Made by a program: the position numbers and the translations under genes. Positions 1 to 5,187 of a DNA stretch of 7,974 bases are shown here, piece after piece. This DNA comes from Erysipelotrichia bacterium (GTDB lineage: Bacteria; Bacillota_I; Bacilli_A; Erysipelotrichales; Erysipelotrichaceae). Position 1 is the stretch's first letter, and each line of letters begins with the position of its first letter. The stretch covers positions 1 to 7,974 of the forward strand of contig SABF01000061.1 in the NCBI GenBank assembly GCA_009929095.1, read 5' to 3'. The notes under the pieces are model-generated. The model was given only the letters and a program-made list of their open reading frames with translations, was not told the DNA's origin and ran no database searches.

Positions 1-884
1 GTTTTATTGTCATCGAACATCGCACTTGCAATTCGATAGCACGATGGAATCAGAAATGATGCACTTCGGACGGCATATGGGAAAATGATCATTGTCAGAA
101 TCATTCCGATGCCAAGACAAACGTTTTGACGTACTCTTAAAAACCTTAATACTCTGAAAATCAAACTTTGAACAAGAATCAGCGGAAAGTGATAAGTGAT
201 ACAAAGAATTGCATTGACGATGAGAATGATGCGCTCTCTATCTGATTTCTTCAGAAAATATTTTAAAATAATATTAAAAAAAGCAAGAACGCCAGATATT
301 GAAAAACCTGAATTGCTTAAAAAACTGATAAATGTAACTTCATCATTCTTTATTCCAAGAAGAATAGAATTCAGTTCTGCAGCAGAAGATTGATTATCTG
401 ACTGATCTATCCTTCCCTGCAATAATGATCTGAATGAATGGACATTTGAAATGATTTCAATTTTATCTGTATTAATTGCGTAGTATATCCCACGATCATT
501 GCAGTATCTGGTAAAATCAAATGAATAGAATCCGCTTTTTGATTCTAATTGGTATGATCTTCCGCTGAATTTAATAATTGAGTCATAGACAGGATGCTCA
601 TCTGTATAAAGAAGAATCTTGCTGAAACCATTTTGAACAATTGAATATTTTTCGTGAACTTCAACCACTCTTCCCTGATTATATTGTGGATATTCATTGC
701 TGTAACGAGGGATCAGGAAAGACAAAAGAAGAATGGTTACAATGAAAACACTTCTGTCTTTTGTTCGCAGATACCAAAATATTAAGCACAGAATGAGAGA
801 CATCCATTTAAAACTGGAAATACCTAAAAGAAACAGAAATACAACAAGAGAAAGCGGAATACTGTTCAATATGATGCTTTTCAA
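1..884 (-). CDS. comEC: ComEC/Rec2 DNA uptake channel, N-terminal part (cut by window edge)
   Basis: An open frame of 294 codons with no stop runs off the left edge, so the C-terminal part is missing. ComEC forms the inner-membrane channel that carries single-stranded DNA into the cell during transformation. Seen: hydrophobic segments at about residues 9-22, 27-38 and 45-58; a beta-rich, OB-like region at about 70-150 that contains FDFTRYCNDRGIYY (122-135), typical of the ComEC N-terminal domain; then hydrophobic segments from about 185 on, at the start of the competence domain. The start is uncertain. I chose TTG at 884-882 because it overlaps the comEA stop as TTGA, suggesting translational coupling; the AAGGA upstream is 12 bases away, rather far. 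TTG at 869 and ATG at 803-801 are alternatives, and the ATG would remove the first membrane segment. Where ComEC proteins usually have a conserved SG(L/M)H motif, I see only SGFSISGV (192-199), with no histidine. Family assignment is firm from context and the N-terminal motif; function is likely but not proven. Confidence 0.82.
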   Translation of the reverse strand, partial: MKSIILNSIPLSLVVFLFLLGISSFKWMSLILCLIFWYLRTKDRSVFIVTILLLSFLIPRYSNEYPQYNQGRVVEVHEKYSIVQNGFSKILLYTDEHPVYDSIIKFSGRSYQLESKSGFYSFDFTRYCNDRGIYYAINTDKIEIISNVHSFRSLLQGRIDQSDNQSSAAELNSILLGIKNDEVTFISFLSNSGFSISGVLAFFNIILKYFLKKSDRERIILIVNAILCITYHFPLILVQSLIFRVLRFLRVRQNVCLGIGMILTMIIFPYAVRSASFLIPSCYRIASAMFDDNK

Positions 885-1357
885 AGGCCAATCAGATCCT
901 TCAGTGAATTGAACTTGGCCTGACCGATTCCGGGTACTTTCATAAGATCTTCAACAGTCTGAAATAGTCCGTGATCTGTTCGATATGAAATGATCTTTTT
1001 GGCAGTGGCATGGCCAATTCCAGGCAGTGTCTGAAGCTGTGCAAGACTGGCAGAATTAATCATGACAATTTCACTGCTGCTGTCTGAAGGCTGTTTTGGA
1101 ATATTTAGAATATCTTTGTCATGAAGTATTGTCTGCGGATTGATACCGCTGCAGTCCGCGTTATCTGTAACTTCTGCTGCTGACAGTGCATCTTTAACAC
1201 TTGAGTATATTGGCAGAATTAAAGAACCGGGCTTATTTACCTCGCCCTGCACTGTGACAATGATGGTATCTTTTCGGATAGAATCAAGACTCACTGGCTT
1301 TAGGTCAATAGAAATAGCGCATAAAATCAGAAAAATAAAAACAAGCAGTGGTTTCAT
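881..1357 (-). CDS. comEA: ComEA, membrane-anchored competence DNA-binding protein
   Basis: 158 residues. ComEA binds incoming double-stranded DNA outside the cell and passes it to the ComEC channel. Seen in order: an N-terminal hydrophobic anchor at about residues 3-17; an SLBB-like beta domain at about 31-88 (IIVTVQGEVNKPGSL at 32-46, as in ComEA N-domains); a serine-rich linker near 91-95; and a helix-hairpin-helix pair at 97-158 with INSASLAQLQTLPGIG and VPGIGQAK, the usual minor-groove DNA-binding element. This is shorter than the B. subtilis protein, mainly in the linker. The ATG is preceded by a full AGGAGG at 1367-1372 with a 9-base spacer, so the start is secure. greA ends 48 bases upstream with no terminator between, so read-through from greA is possible. 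comEC follows with a likely 4-base overlap. No comEB lies between them, unlike in B. subtilis. Confidence 0.93.
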   Translation of the reverse strand: MKPLLVFIFLILCAISIDLKPVSLDSIRKDTIIVTVQGEVNKPGSLILPIYSSVKDALSAAEVTDNADCSGINPQTILHDKDILNIPKQPSDSSSEIVMINSASLAQLQTLPGIGHATAKKIISYRTDHGLFQTVEDLMKVPGIGQAKFNSLKDLIGL

Positions 1358-1405
1358 TTTACATGACCTCCTGCCTGGTATATATGCTGATTAGCTGCAG
1401 ATTCC

Positions 1406-1879
1406 TTATTTCACCTTAACAATAATAACTTTGTAAGGTTTGCTGACATTGACCTCAACGGTCTGACCGACTTTCTTGTCAATTACAGCCTGAGCAAGCG
1501 GAGTTTCATTGGAAAGCTTGCCATTCAGTGGATCTGCTTCGGTTGAGCCTACGATTCGATAAGTGGCTTCTTCCTTGGTATCCATAAATTCAATCGTTAC
1601 TTCGGAACCGATACGAACAACTTTTGAAGTGCTCTTTGTAATATCGATAATCTTGTAGTTTTTGAGCATTCCTTCCAGTTCACTAATACGATTTTCAACC
1701 TGAGCCTGTTTCTCTCTAGCCGCATCATAGTCAGCATTTTCGGAAAGGTCACCTAATGAACGAGCTTCTTTGAGCTCTGCCTTTACTTCCTCACGAACGG
1801 TATGAACAAGGTTCTCGTATTCATCCTGCAGCTTCTTTAAGCCCTCTTTAGTTACATAAATTGCGTTTTCTTCTGCCAT
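1406..1879 (-). CDS. greA: Transcription elongation factor GreA
   Basis: 157 residues, the normal family length. GreA enters the secondary channel of RNA polymerase and stimulates cleavage of the RNA 3' end in backtracked complexes. Seen: an N-terminal antiparallel coiled coil at about residues 8-77 with the tip GDLSENADYDAAREKQ (43-58), which carries the conserved acidic pair D44 and E47 that helps hold the catalytic magnesium; then the FKBP-like C-terminal domain (about 83-157) with GSTEADPLNGKLSNETPLAQ (111-130). The ATG is preceded by AAGGAG with a 6-base spacer. A separate promoter is likely, because an extended -10 box lies 28 bases upstream, overlapping the udk stop codon. The udk-greA order matches B. 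subtilis. Nothing in the protein is unusual. Confidence 0.97.
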   Translation of the reverse strand: MAEENAIYVTKEGLKKLQDEYENLVHTVREEVKAELKEARSLGDLSENADYDAAREKQAQVENRISELEGMLKNYKIIDITKSTSKVVRIGSEVTIEFMDTKEEATYRIVGSTEADPLNGKLSNETPLAQAVIDKKVGQTVEVNVSKPYKVIIVKVK

Positions 1880-1906
1880 TTTGGACTCCTTATTTTACCG
1901 CTTGAC

Positions 1907-1915
1907 ATTATACCA
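1907..1915 (-). promoter_or_regulatory. Extended -10 promoter for greA, overlapping the udk stop codon
   Basis: On the minus strand the sequence reads TGGTATAAT: a perfect -10 hexamer (TATAAT at 1912-1907) with the TGn extension just upstream. The udk stop TAA (1910-1908) lies inside the hexamer. No good -35 is present at 16-18 bases, which is tolerated by extended -10 promoters. A start point near 1900 would give a leader of about 20 bases holding the AAGGAG Shine-Dalgarno of greA. The match is seen directly; promoter activity is inferred. Confidence 0.6.
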
Positions 1916-2540
1916 TTGAGTGGTGAATGATGCTAGCAATTTTTGTTGTTAACAGGTCAATTGCTACAGTATTCTGTCCGCCTTCAGGAATAATTACATC
2001 AGCATATCGTTTGCTGGGCTTAATGAATAAGTCGTACATGACTCGAACTGTATTCACATACTGTGTGACTACAGAGTCAAGGGTTCTGCCTCTTTCCTTG
2101 ACATCGCGAAGCAGTCTTCTTATGAATCTGATATCTGCATCAGTATCTACAAATATTTTAATATCAAGTAAATTTCTAATGTTTTCATCTTCAAGAACGA
2201 ACAAGCCTTCAAGAATAATTACATCTGCCGGATGGCAGGATTCTGTAATCTGACTTCGTGTATGTTCAACAAAGTCATAAGTTGGTTTTTCTATGGATCT
2301 TCCTTCTGCTAATTCGTGGATCTGAGCAATTAGATAATCATTATCAAACGCAAATGGATGGTCATAATTTGTTTTATATCGCTCTTCCATCGAAATAGAT
2401 GACTGATCTTTATAGTAATCATCCTGGCGTATAATCAGAACAGATTTTTCATCGGAAAAAGTGTCTTTAATTCTTCTCGCTATAGATGTTTTTCCGGATG
2501 CGCTTCCGCCTGCAATGCCAATAATGATAGGCTTACTCAT
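1908..2540 (-). CDS. udk: Uridine kinase (uridine/cytidine monophosphokinase)
   Basis: 210 residues from the chosen start. Udk phosphorylates uridine and cytidine to UMP and CMP using a nucleoside triphosphate, in cytosolic pyrimidine salvage. Seen: a P-loop GGSASGKT at residues 11-18; RQDDYYKD (38-45) with the nucleoside-contacting aspartate/tyrosine region; NYDHPFAFD (58-66); YDFVEHTR (88-95); a Walker-B-like [10 protein letters not shown] (107-116); and an arginine-rich lid, [12 protein letters not shown] (141-152). Length and motif order are those of bacterial Udk. An ATG seven codons further upstream (2561) is in frame, but GGAGG at 2547-2551 sits 6 bases before the ATG at 2540, and [12 protein letters not shown] is the usual family beginning. 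The gene overlaps the NUDIX stop by 8 bases (ATGAGTAA), and its own stop holds the greA -10 box. Confidence 0.96.
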   Translation of the reverse strand: MSKPIIIGIAGGSASGKTSIARRIKDTFSDEKSVLIIRQDDYYKDQSSISMEERYKTNYDHPFAFDNDYLIAQIHELAEGRSIEKPTYDFVEHTRSQITESCHPADVIILEGLFVLEDENIRNLLDIKIFVDTDADIRFIRRLLRDVKERGRTLDSVVTQYVNTVRVMYDLFIKPSKRYADVIIPEGGQNTVAIDLLTTKIASIIHHSMV

Positions 2541-3027
2541 GTTCTGCCTCCATTTCATCAAAGTGTATCATCGTGGAATTACGGTCATAACACATTCTAT
2601 AAGAAAATAGTTCTTTGTTGTCTTTGAGAAGACGCTTTAGGAAAATACGATCGCCTTCCCAGAGATCTAGATCAAGAATTTCCTTTTCTGGAATCCATTT
2701 CAATGTACCTTCGCTGCAGTCAAGAAGCGTACCGTGAAATTTGGAGCAAGTATATACTGCGATTTTCTCTGAGTCAGAATCCGTGTATTCAAAGTAGAGA
2801 AAACCGCGGAATTCCGGTTCATCCATTATTAGACCTGTTTCTTCCCTGGTTTCACGGATTGCACAGTCATGAAATGATTCTTCTTTTAAATTCTTGCCGC
2901 CAACACCAATCCATTTTCCGTGATTGACATCAAGATCTTTTTTGTTTCTATAAAGCATAAGCCATCTGCTGTCTTTTATCAGATAGACCACAGTGCTTTG
3001 TATTGGCAGTTTTATCAATTCAGGCAT
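2533..3027 (-). CDS. mutX: NUDIX hydrolase, MutX-like 8-oxo-dGTP diphosphatase
   Basis: 164 residues. The NUDIX box is complete: G44, E50, R58-E59, E62-E63 and G65 in [20 protein letters not shown], continuing to TGL. The usual aliphatic residue after RE is a threonine here. The KWIGVGGK segment before the box, [11 protein letters not shown] (about 104-114) and LWEGDR (about 122-127) resemble streptococcal MutX, which hydrolyses 8-oxo-dGTP to the monophosphate and so keeps oxidised guanine out of DNA. The substrate is inferred from that remembered resemblance; other (d)NTPs are possible. The start ATG lies inside the end of mltG with a 13-base overlap and only a weak GAG upstream, so translation is probably coupled to mltG. 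Its stop overlaps udk by 8 bases. In B. subtilis the mltG-udk interval holds yrrM and two U32 peptidase genes instead. Confidence 0.88.
   Translation of the reverse strand: MPELIKLPIQSTVVYLIKDSRWLMLYRNKKDLDVNHGKWIGVGGKNLKEESFHDCAIRETREETGLIMDEPEFRGFLYFEYTDSDSEKIAVYTCSKFHGTLLDCSEGTLKWIPEKEILDLDLWEGDRIFLKRLLKDNKELFSYRMCYDRNSTMIHFDEMEAEHE
2547..2551 (-). promoter_or_regulatory. Shine-Dalgarno site deciding the udk start
   Basis: GGAGG on the minus strand lies inside the last codons of the NUDIX gene, 6 bases before ATG 2540-2538. The alternative ATGs at 2561 and 2558 would place this site inside the coding sequence, so the downstream start is preferred. Confidence 0.75.
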
Positions 3028-4121
3028 GAGGTATCACTCAGATATTTCTTCACATTTGCTTCATGTTCTTCGAGTGTTTCTGCATAATGAACTGTTCCGT
3101 CTCCGCAGACATCGGCCATGAAGTAATAATAGCTGTTATGGTCTGGATTCAAAACCGCATTTAAAGCATCTGTACCAGGGTTGAGAATTGGTCCTGGAGG
3201 CAGACCGTTATACTTATATGTATTGTATGGTGACTCAAAATTTCCGTTGAATTCACAGTTTCGCCAATCGTCATTCTGCTTGTCGATGTCAATTGCATAG
3301 CATACGGTAACACTTGATTGAAGTGGCATATCTATCGCAAGACGGTTGTAGAACACACCTGCTATTGCTTTCATATCATCTGTTTTGGAAGCTTCATACT
3401 GAACAATGCTGGCAAGTGTATAAATCTGGCTGATGCTGTAGCCAGAGGATTTGATCTGTTCTGCATACTGATTGTAGATATTCAAGGACTGATCAAGAAT
3501 CTTCAATGTTACATCTTCAGCAGTAGTTTCTTTATAAAACAGATAGGTATCAGGGCAGAGATAACCTTCCAGTCTGACTCGTACATCAGAATTAAAGATA
3601 TCCTCTGTCAGAAATGGATACTTTTCCATTACAGAACGAATAAATGTTTCATCATTCCAGAGATTCATCAGTTCCTCAGAAGAAACATTGGTGACTGCAG
3701 CAATTTTATTAGCAGTATCCTTTGCCCAGTCTCCTTCAACAATTGTGACTGAACTTGCATCAACAATTGCGCTGTTTGAATTGTTAAGCTCAGCTAGAAT
3801 AGTTTTGACATCCCAAGACTTATCAAGAGCATAATTGCCCTTTTTGATATCAGTATAGTGCTTCAGCTTTGCGAAAATATATGCTGAGTCAGCATTCCGG
3901 ACCAGCCCGGCTTTCTGAAGATCAGCAGTTACAGTTTTAGCAGTGCTGCCTTCTGCAACAGAAAAAATAACTTCTTCACTTGTGCTCTGAACTGCCTTAA
4001 GGTCATTAGAGTATTTTAGATAAAGCCCTCCAAAGCATAGTGCAGCCAATACGAGAAGCAGTATAGCCAATCTGCCAATATTAAGCTTTCTCTTCTTTTT
4101 ACGATGCTTTCCTTCAGTCAT
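3015..4121 (-). CDS. mltG: MltG endolytic murein transglycosylase (YceG-like)
   Basis: 368 residues. MltG is an inner-membrane lytic transglycosylase that cuts nascent peptidoglycan strands and is thought to act as a terminase that sets glycan length. Seen: a short, very basic cytoplasmic tail (HRKKKRKL), one membrane segment at about residues 17-35, a LysM-like region at about 50-110, and the YceG catalytic domain from about 180 to 365. SIVQYEAS (238-245) aligns with E. coli SIIEKETA, placing the catalytic glutamate (E. coli E218) at E243; the glutamate two residues earlier is glutamine here. AGVFYNRLAIDMPLQS (254-269) and NGLPPGPILNPG (305-316) are family signatures. The ATG overlaps the DUF1292 gene by 8 bases, and the end overlaps the NUDIX gene by 13, so it is internal to the operon. 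B. subtilis yrrL has the same position. Confidence 0.95.
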   Translation of the reverse strand: MTEGKHRKKKRKLNIGRLAILLLVLAALCFGGLYLKYSNDLKAVQSTSEEVIFSVAEGSTAKTVTADLQKAGLVRNADSAYIFAKLKHYTDIKKGNYALDKSWDVKTILAELNNSNSAIVDASSVTIVEGDWAKDTANKIAAVTNVSSEELMNLWNDETFIRSVMEKYPFLTEDIFNSDVRVRLEGYLCPDTYLFYKETTAEDVTLKILDQSLNIYNQYAEQIKSSGYSISQIYTLASIVQYEASKTDDMKAIAGVFYNRLAIDMPLQSSVTVCYAIDIDKQNDDWRNCEFNGNFESPYNTYKYNGLPPGPILNPGTDALNAVLNPDHNSYYYFMADVCGDGTVHYAETLEEHEANVKKYLSDTSCLN

Positions 4122-4386
4122 CAGGCTCTTCTTTCACATCCGGATTCTGAAATGCCGAAAGCACTTCTCCGCACATTTCAAGTTCTTCCTCATCGATAAC
4201 CTGATCAAGATTTCCATCATCATCAAAGGAATATGCATATACACTTTCTTCCTTGTTTTCAGAAGGATCCTTGAATAGAACGAAATGTCTGGACCCATCA
4301 TCACTATCAAATGTAAGAATGATTTCCATCACCTTTTCGTTGCCGTTTTCATCTGTAATCGTCATGCGATTGCTATCGTTTATCAT
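4114..4386 (-). CDS. DUF1292 family small acidic protein (YrzB-like)
   Basis: 90 residues, strongly acidic, with no signal peptide, membrane segment or cysteine pair. It matches the DUF1292/YrzB family in length and pattern: a beta-rich first half (MTITDENGNEKVMEIILTFD, residues 8-27), then FVLFKDP, YAYSFDDDG and an acidic tail. The biochemical role of this family is not known to me; its constant position between ruvX and mltG in Bacillota is the main clue. GGAGAG lies 5 bases before the ATG, so the start is secure. A terminator-like hairpin spans the ruvX stop just upstream and may reduce transcription into this gene. Its last 8 bases overlap mltG as ATGACTGA, implying translational coupling. 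Confidence 0.9.
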   Translation of the reverse strand: MINDSNRMTITDENGNEKVMEIILTFDSDDGSRHFVLFKDPSENKEESVYAYSFDDDGNLDQVIDEEELEMCGEVLSAFQNPDVKEEPDD

Positions 4387-4397
4387 CTATTCTCTCC

Positions 4398-4425
4398 AAG
4401 AAAAAGGCGGAATACTCACGCCTTT
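4398..4425 (-). terminator. Terminator-like hairpin across the ruvX stop (possible internal attenuator)
   Basis: On the minus strand AAAGGCG (4425-4419) and CGCCTTT (4409-4403) form a perfect 7-bp stem with a 9-base loop that includes the ruvX TGA. Five U residues begin in the 3' arm (4405-4401), then C and UU follow. The stem has only 4 G-C pairs, so it would be weak. Because ribosomes finishing ruvX would cover the 5' arm, partial read-through into the DUF1292 gene is more likely than full termination. Function is inferred. Confidence 0.45.
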
Positions 4426-4838
4426 GAATCCAAGTAGCTTTGCAGAATCTGCACTGATGCCATCTGGTCAATGACTTTCTTTCTCTTTTTGCGGGAAAGA
4501 TCTGCTTCAATCAGAATGCGTTCAGCTGCTTTAGTAGTCAGTCGTTCATCCCAGAGAATCACCGGAATAGAACTTTTCTCGCTAAGCATGGCTTTGAACG
4601 ACTCAGATATTTTTGCACGTTCACCAACATCACCGTTCATATGTTTAGGGTAGCCTAAAATGATTTCACCAGGCTGCTCCCGCTTAATAATTTCAAGTAC
4701 TTTGACGAGGCAGTCATTGTAATCATTAGGAGCAAAACGAACCGTTTCAACTGCCCGAGCAATAATGCCCATTGGATCACTGATTGAAATTCCACAGGTA
4801 ACACTGCCCAGATCCAGTCCCATCGATCGCATCAGCAT
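4416..4838 (-). CDS. ruvX: RuvX/YqgF, RNase H-fold putative Holliday junction resolvase / pre-16S rRNA nuclease
   Basis: 140 residues, typical for YqgF. The family has an RNase H-like fold and has been described both as a putative Holliday-junction resolvase and as a nuclease maturing the 5' end of 16S rRNA; which applies here cannot be told from sequence. Seen: MGLDLGSVTCGISISD (6-21) with the first acidic residue D9; LGYPKHMNGDVGERA (61-75), the usual GLP-type loop in variant form; LWDERLTTKAAE (95-106) with E98; and DQMASVQILQSYLDS (124-138) with D124. The ATG at 4838 directly abuts the ireB stop (TAAATG), and GAGGAG lies 9 bases upstream. In-frame ATGs at codons 3 and 6 are nearer the family N-terminus, but the first has the better Shine-Dalgarno spacing. 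Located between ireB and DUF1292 as in B. subtilis (yrrK). Confidence 0.95.
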   Translation of the reverse strand: MLMRSMGLDLGSVTCGISISDPMGIIARAVETVRFAPNDYNDCLVKVLEIIKREQPGEIILGYPKHMNGDVGERAKISESFKAMLSEKSSIPVILWDERLTTKAAERILIEADLSRKKRKKVIDQMASVQILQSYLDSKA

Positions 4839-5102
4839 TTACTGATGCTCCTCAAGATAGAAACGAACAAGTTCCTCAATAATTTCATGACGCTCTACTG
4901 ACTGAATAATACTGCGAGCATTTTTATGGCTTGAGATATAGGCGGGATCATTGGAAATCAGATAGCCTGAAAGCTGATTGATTGCATTGTATCCACGTTC
5001 TTCCAGTGCCTCCTGAACAAGATTTAATACCTGACAGATATTCTGTCTTCTAACTTCATCAGCGTTGAAACTAACGGTTGTCTGAGGATCGCTTTTTGTC
5101 AT
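4839..5102 (-). CDS. ireB: IreB family regulatory phosphoprotein (UPF0297)
   Basis: 87 residues from the chosen ATG. In Enterococcus faecalis IreB is phosphorylated by the PASTA kinase IreK, is counteracted by the phosphatase IreP, and affects cephalosporin resistance. Seen: RGYNAINQLSGYLISNDPAYI (residues 37-57, the family core) and RHEIIEELVRFYLEE (71-85). E. faecalis IreB is reported to be phosphorylated on two N-terminal threonines, T4 and T7. By my alignment T9 (QTTVSF) matches T7, while the T4 position is proline; T8 adjoins T9. A GTG start at 5111 would add three residues, but it falls inside the AAGGGG ribosome site, so the ATG 8 bases downstream of that site is preferred. The gene abuts ruvX with no gap (TAAATG). 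Confidence 0.93.
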   Translation of the reverse strand: MTKSDPQTTVSFNADEVRRQNICQVLNLVQEALEERGYNAINQLSGYLISNDPAYISSHKNARSIIQSVERHEIIEELVRFYLEEHQ

Positions 5103-5110
5103 GCCAACCA

Positions 5111-5116
5111 CCCCTT
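5111..5116 (-). promoter_or_regulatory. Shine-Dalgarno site deciding the ireB start
   Basis: AAGGGG on the minus strand, 8 bases before ATG 5102-5100. The upstream in-frame GTG (5111-5109) uses the last base of this site and could not be served by it, which favours the ATG start. Confidence 0.65.
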
Positions 5117-5129
5117 TTTCTATAACGTA

Positions 5130-5158
5130 ATTCTAACCTAACAAGCCGAAATTGTATA
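5130..5158 (-). promoter_or_regulatory. Candidate sigma-A promoter for the ireB operon
   Basis: In the alaS-ireB gap the minus strand has TATACA (5158-5153, 4 of 6 matches to TTGACA), a 17-base spacer and TAGAAT (5135-5130, 5 of 6 matches to TATAAT). A start near 5122 would give a leader of about 20 bases holding the ireB ribosome site. No alaS terminator is visible in the gap, so read-through from the T-box-controlled alaS transcript is also possible. Confidence 0.35.
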
Positions 5159-5187
5159 CAAACTGAAATGTTTTCATGCATGTTTCG

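Noticed and set aside
10..204. Minus-strand open frame of 64 codons at the left edge
   Set aside because: It lies inside comEC in another frame; the ComEC frame has the membrane-protein pattern and stays open through the window edge.
196..393. Plus-strand open frame of 65 codons
   Set aside because: Antisense to comEC, no ribosome site, low-complexity lysine-rich product without a family pattern.
1381..1405. Hairpin between greA and comEA as a terminator
   Set aside because: Only a 3-4 bp stem (GCT/AGC) and no T run on the minus strand.
1902..1907. Plus-strand TTGACA as a -35 box
   Set aside because: No -10 hexamer 16-18 bases downstream on the plus strand and no gene there; it is chance sequence beside the greA -10 box.
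3318..3752. Plus-strand open frame of 144 codons
   Set aside because: Antisense shadow of mltG, whose signatures are unmistakable; the cysteine/isoleucine-rich product looks like a reverse-complement artefact.
5152..5182. Short palindromes TTGTATACAA (5152-5161) and CATGCATG (5175-5182) in the alaS-ireB gap as operators
   Set aside because: Both are short, AT-rich or simple, and match no operator I can name; TTGTATACAA overlaps the candidate -35, so an operator role cannot be excluded but is unsupported.
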